Of a stretch of DNA of 64,000 bases, positions 60,982 through 64,000 are shown one piece after another; positions within the stretch are counted from its first letter, which is position 1; every line of letters starts with the position of its first letter. The notes beneath the pieces are model-generated. The model saw only the letters and a list, made by a program, of their open reading frames with translations. It ran no database searches and had not been told where the DNA came from. The stretch covers positions 2,170,001 to 2,234,000 of the forward strand of contig OY752143.1 of assembly GCA_963573315.1 (NCBI GenBank), in the 5' to 3' direction. Both the position numbers and the translations under genes were made by a program. Origin of the DNA: Entomortierella parvispora. Lineage: Eukaryota > Mortierellomycota > Mortierellomycetes > Mortierellales > Mortierellaceae.

Positions 60982-63247
60982 TTACATGACCAAGTTTTGG
61001 ATCGACATCATGTTGGCAGAACTGGCACTGAACGATTTCCTTCGCGCGATCTCTATGTCGTGCTCACCAGGAGTGGAGCTCTCTCGATCAAAGGGAGGAC
61101 GAAGAGTCACCTTTCCACTCTCCATTTGCATATCATCGCCAAGGACATCCCCTTCCTCCTCATCATCTTCTTCCATCGCCGTTTCATTGTCTTCATTCTC
61201 TTCTTCATCCTCATCTTCCTCGTCTTTGTCATCTCCTTCATCGTCGTAAACATCAGAGTGTTCAATTTCATCTTCCATATCCTCTTGATGATCGACCCTG
61301 TTCTGGAGCAGAGAAGAGGATAAGGGTGCTGTCGAGGAGGAAAAGACCCTAGGACGCGCCATACGTGTTGGTTGGTGTTGTTGTTGCTGCTGCTGATGTT
61401 GGCTGTGCTGACGATGTACCACTGGGAAGGCATACGGTGATGGGGCTCTGGCGTGAGGGTGATGATGATGGGGGTGCAATGGCGACAACGGAGATCGTGG
61501 TTCATGAGGCTTGATGAGTGTAGATGATGAAGAAGTCGAGACAACTGGCAAAGGAGCGAAATGTCCTGGACCAGATCGAGAAGACGAGATGGAGGAGGAG
61601 GAAGAGGAAGAGGGGGGACCATGGGGCATCAAAATATGGGATGATAATGACCGAGGGATGTCTGGGGTTCTTGGTGGGGAGGGCAACATGATATTGGAAG
61701 GCGAGGAACTTGATCGGGCCATGGCCATACTCATGGACAAGGGTACACTCATCAAGGATTTTGGGGGGAGAGAATTGTTCACTGGCAAGGAGTGGCGACG
61801 CTCGTAGGGCATGTACCGAGAGAGTGGACTCTGATGAGATGGTGAGCTTGACATGCGATGAGAAGAACATCCAGGAGGAGGAGGAGGCTGATGGTGTTGT
61901 TGGTGACGAGGTGATACATCCCCACCATTGGAAGCGAACTCTCCATGTTGATGCAAGTCCTCTTGTGATCGGCGATGATGATGCTGGCAATGAGGACTAT
62001 ATTGACCTTGAGGAGGCCGATACTGCGAATGCTGTTGTTGTTCCAGATGGTGAGGCTGATAGTGTTGATGGAGATGAGAGCTGGACTGAGAATGAGGCGA
62101 GAGATGACTACCACCGTTCTGTTGGACCATGATCGAAGGCATGCTCATCCTCCTCTTCTTGCGTTGCATGGTGGTGTTGAAATGATTCTTGATTGCGTTG
62201 TCGGGACGACCGGGCATCAGCTTGGCCATCTCGGCCCACTTGGAACCAATCTGGCTGTACAGTTCCAAGATCCTCATGTCCTCCTCGTGCGTAAAGGGAG
62301 ATTTGTTGACTAAAAAAAATAAGAAAGGACAAGTAGGAAGTCAGCTGTCAGTCCAATTGAAGAAAAGAAAGTGGGTGTGAGAGTGTGTACAGAGAGGGTA
62401 TAACATACTCTGGGGGTCCAAGTGATTGTGCCATCGCTCCCGGCACTGTTTGCCAGTGCGGGATCCGATCCTTGAGGCAATGAAAACCCACTTCTCGGGA
62501 CCAAAGTCACTGACAAGACTTGTAAGACGGCTATCCTCCTATTTCAATTAAAATAGAAAAAAAAAGGGATGCAGCAGTATCAGTAACTAGGGGAAGTACA
62601 GTCAAAACACATCACGGACGGTTCAACTGTTCCAAGTCTCTTACCTCTTCTGTCCAAGGGCCTTTGACTTGACGGGGCCGCGAGGTCGAAGACAAGGCGC
62701 GCCAGCGATGAAGGCATTCCTCTCGATCACGTGTTCCCTCTGGGAAGGCGTATTCTGCAACGGTTCTCCAGGACTTTGTTCCATGGACCGTTACAGCCTC
62801 ATGCAGCGCTTGGTCCTGAAGAGAAGCAGAGTTAAAAAAAAATATCAAACAAATTGGAATCAGGATCAGGATTTGCACGTTCTTCATTCCTTGGAGAGCG
62901 ACATAATGGAAGAGTAGGGCTAAGCGATAACGATCTGGCTTCTTTACCTCGAGGCGATGCCATTGTCTGGAACCGAAGGATACGTTATCGCTTCTGTCCA
63001 TATATGATTGGTGCTGAAGGTCCTGGTGTGAATGTTCATAATGATATTGGGAGTGGTATTGAGTCTGCTGTTGATGATGATGATGTTGTGTCTGAGGGTA
63101 GGCAATTGAAGGGTGAGCATGGAAAACAGAGGCCATAGAGGCGTTCGATCCGGATGAGCTTGGGGAAGAGAAGCTGAGACGCTCCATCGATTTCTCCATG
63201 TTGAAATCAGTAGTGTTCAGGGGAGGCAAATTGGTTGGGATCCTCAT
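60982..63247 (-). CDS. Three-repeat MYB transcription factor
   Basis: Four exons on the minus strand, 63247-62948, 62815-62645, 62538-62409 and 62309-60982, give 642 residues. After a Ser/His/Gln-rich N-terminus come three SANT/MYB repeats. R1 (about 101-150) is [20 protein letters not shown], degenerate at the first Trp. R2 is [20 protein letters not shown] ... [15 protein letters not shown]3 is [20 protein letters not shown] ... [21 protein letters not shown]2 and R3 carry the animal c-MYB/fungal signature helices ([18 protein letters not shown]). The C-terminal ~390 residues are low complexity (Ser, Pro, His) with an acidic stretch ([20 protein letters not shown]). It is a nuclear DNA-binding regulator; targets are unknown. 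Confidence 0.92.
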
Positions 63248-64000
63248 GGTTGCTTAAAGAAAGAGTCGAGAAAGATAGAGAGAGAAAGAGGGGACAAAGG
63301 CAGTAACAGTTGCAGGGAGAAAGGGTGTAAAAATAAAGGGCCGCTTATAACTAAGTCGAGAAGAAAGATGTGGGGACCGAGTTGTCAAGGTTTGATTTCA
63401 GGGAAGAGTCTGTCCGTTGTTGTGAGGGATATAGAAAAGCAAGGTGCGCTGTGGAATGGGAATAAGGACTATTAACGATCAACAGGATTACAGGTGATAG
63501 AGATAGGCAAGTGAGGATGATACGCGACAGGACGAATGGGTATGAGGATAATAGGGAGAAAGTGAAAGCAGAGAAAGAAAGGAAAAGAAAAGAAAAAAAA
63601 AGGGAGATACCGAAATGAACGCTTGGTTAATAAACGGAAAAAATCGACAGGTTGAGGAGATTCCTTCATTCGACCCTTTGTGGATCTGCAAATATAGAGG
63701 AAAGAGACGGGTTTGAGAGTAAAGGTGAATGGCCTTCCGGTAGCGTGTTTCTTGTTGCTGGCTACTTGTTCCTCTCAAGGTTCTTTAATGGGATCCCTCT
63801 CTCCCTTTTCCGAATTGTGCCTGGGAAGGATTGGAATATCGAGATGGAAGGATTTGAGTATTCAAACCATAGCCTGTCTGTCGGTCTCTCTGTCTGTCTG
63901 TCAATCCGTCTGTCTCTCTGTCTGTCGGTCGGTCTGTCTGTCCTTCTGACCGATAGACTGAACTCCTCAGTCGTATGTTTCTTCTCTACTCTGTCTGGCG
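63248..64000. other. Upstream region of the MYB gene
   Basis: No gene seen. It contains an AG/A-rich stretch (63560-63605) and a CTGT/GTCTGTCTGTC microsatellite at 63868-63945, similar to the one at 55546-55655. Confidence 0.45.

Overview
This is a nuclear DNA window from a fungus. It has intron-rich genes on both strands, short GT-AG introns with CTAAC-type branch points, no operons, and fungal versions of housekeeping genes. Class C (GABA-B-like) and Frizzled-like receptors, together with a MEF2-type MADS factor, point to an early-diverging lineage. Mortierellomycotina (Mortierella and relatives) is my best guess; that is inference, because no rRNA or marker search was possible.

Layout: 1-402 is the 3' end of MUS81. 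712-2898 holds one or two unrecognised multi-exon genes. 3136-8150 is the largest subunit of RNA polymerase III. 8332-9198 is a cysteine-rich secreted, probably GPI-anchored protein, followed by a broken relative at 9761-10332. 10428-15090 is a very large inverted repeat: two near-identical 2.24-kb copies of an intron-containing element, head to head around a 143-bp spacer. A third, diverged copy lies at about 50170-52235. 17188-20298 encodes a Frizzled-like receptor, 20911-21700 COX12, 24364-26581 a VAP/MSP-domain ER protein, 26818-27878 PCNA, 28131-29671 a TRM140/METTL2-type tRNA methyltransferase, and 29959-31161 a BAG-domain co-chaperone.

The most remarkable locus is on the minus strand at 31561-33471. 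A normal signal-peptide exon is followed by fifteen microexons of 3, 6 or 9 nt (eleven of them exactly 3 nt), separated by about 70-150-nt introns. Most of these introns look alike, and all are phase 2. Spliced together they encode a clean 40-residue secreted peptide precursor ending in TAA. I know of no described fungal gene like this, and ordinary ORF callers or spliced aligners would miss it.

The right half has a GABA-B-like receptor with a cytoplasmic tail of more than 1,000 residues (35559-42256), a MEF2/RLM1-type MADS factor (44350-47564), a TYW2/TRM12 wybutosine enzyme (48039-50036), calcineurin A (52442-55345), an ABP1/drebrin-like actin-binding protein (56450-59160), an unrecognised protein (59620-60918) and a three-repeat MYB factor (60982-63247). 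Most genes are independent housekeeping or signalling units. Shared themes are tRNA modification (TRM140, TYW2), DNA replication and repair (MUS81, PCNA), and receptor, calcium and actin signalling. Exon junctions were read by hand from splice signals and reading-frame continuity.
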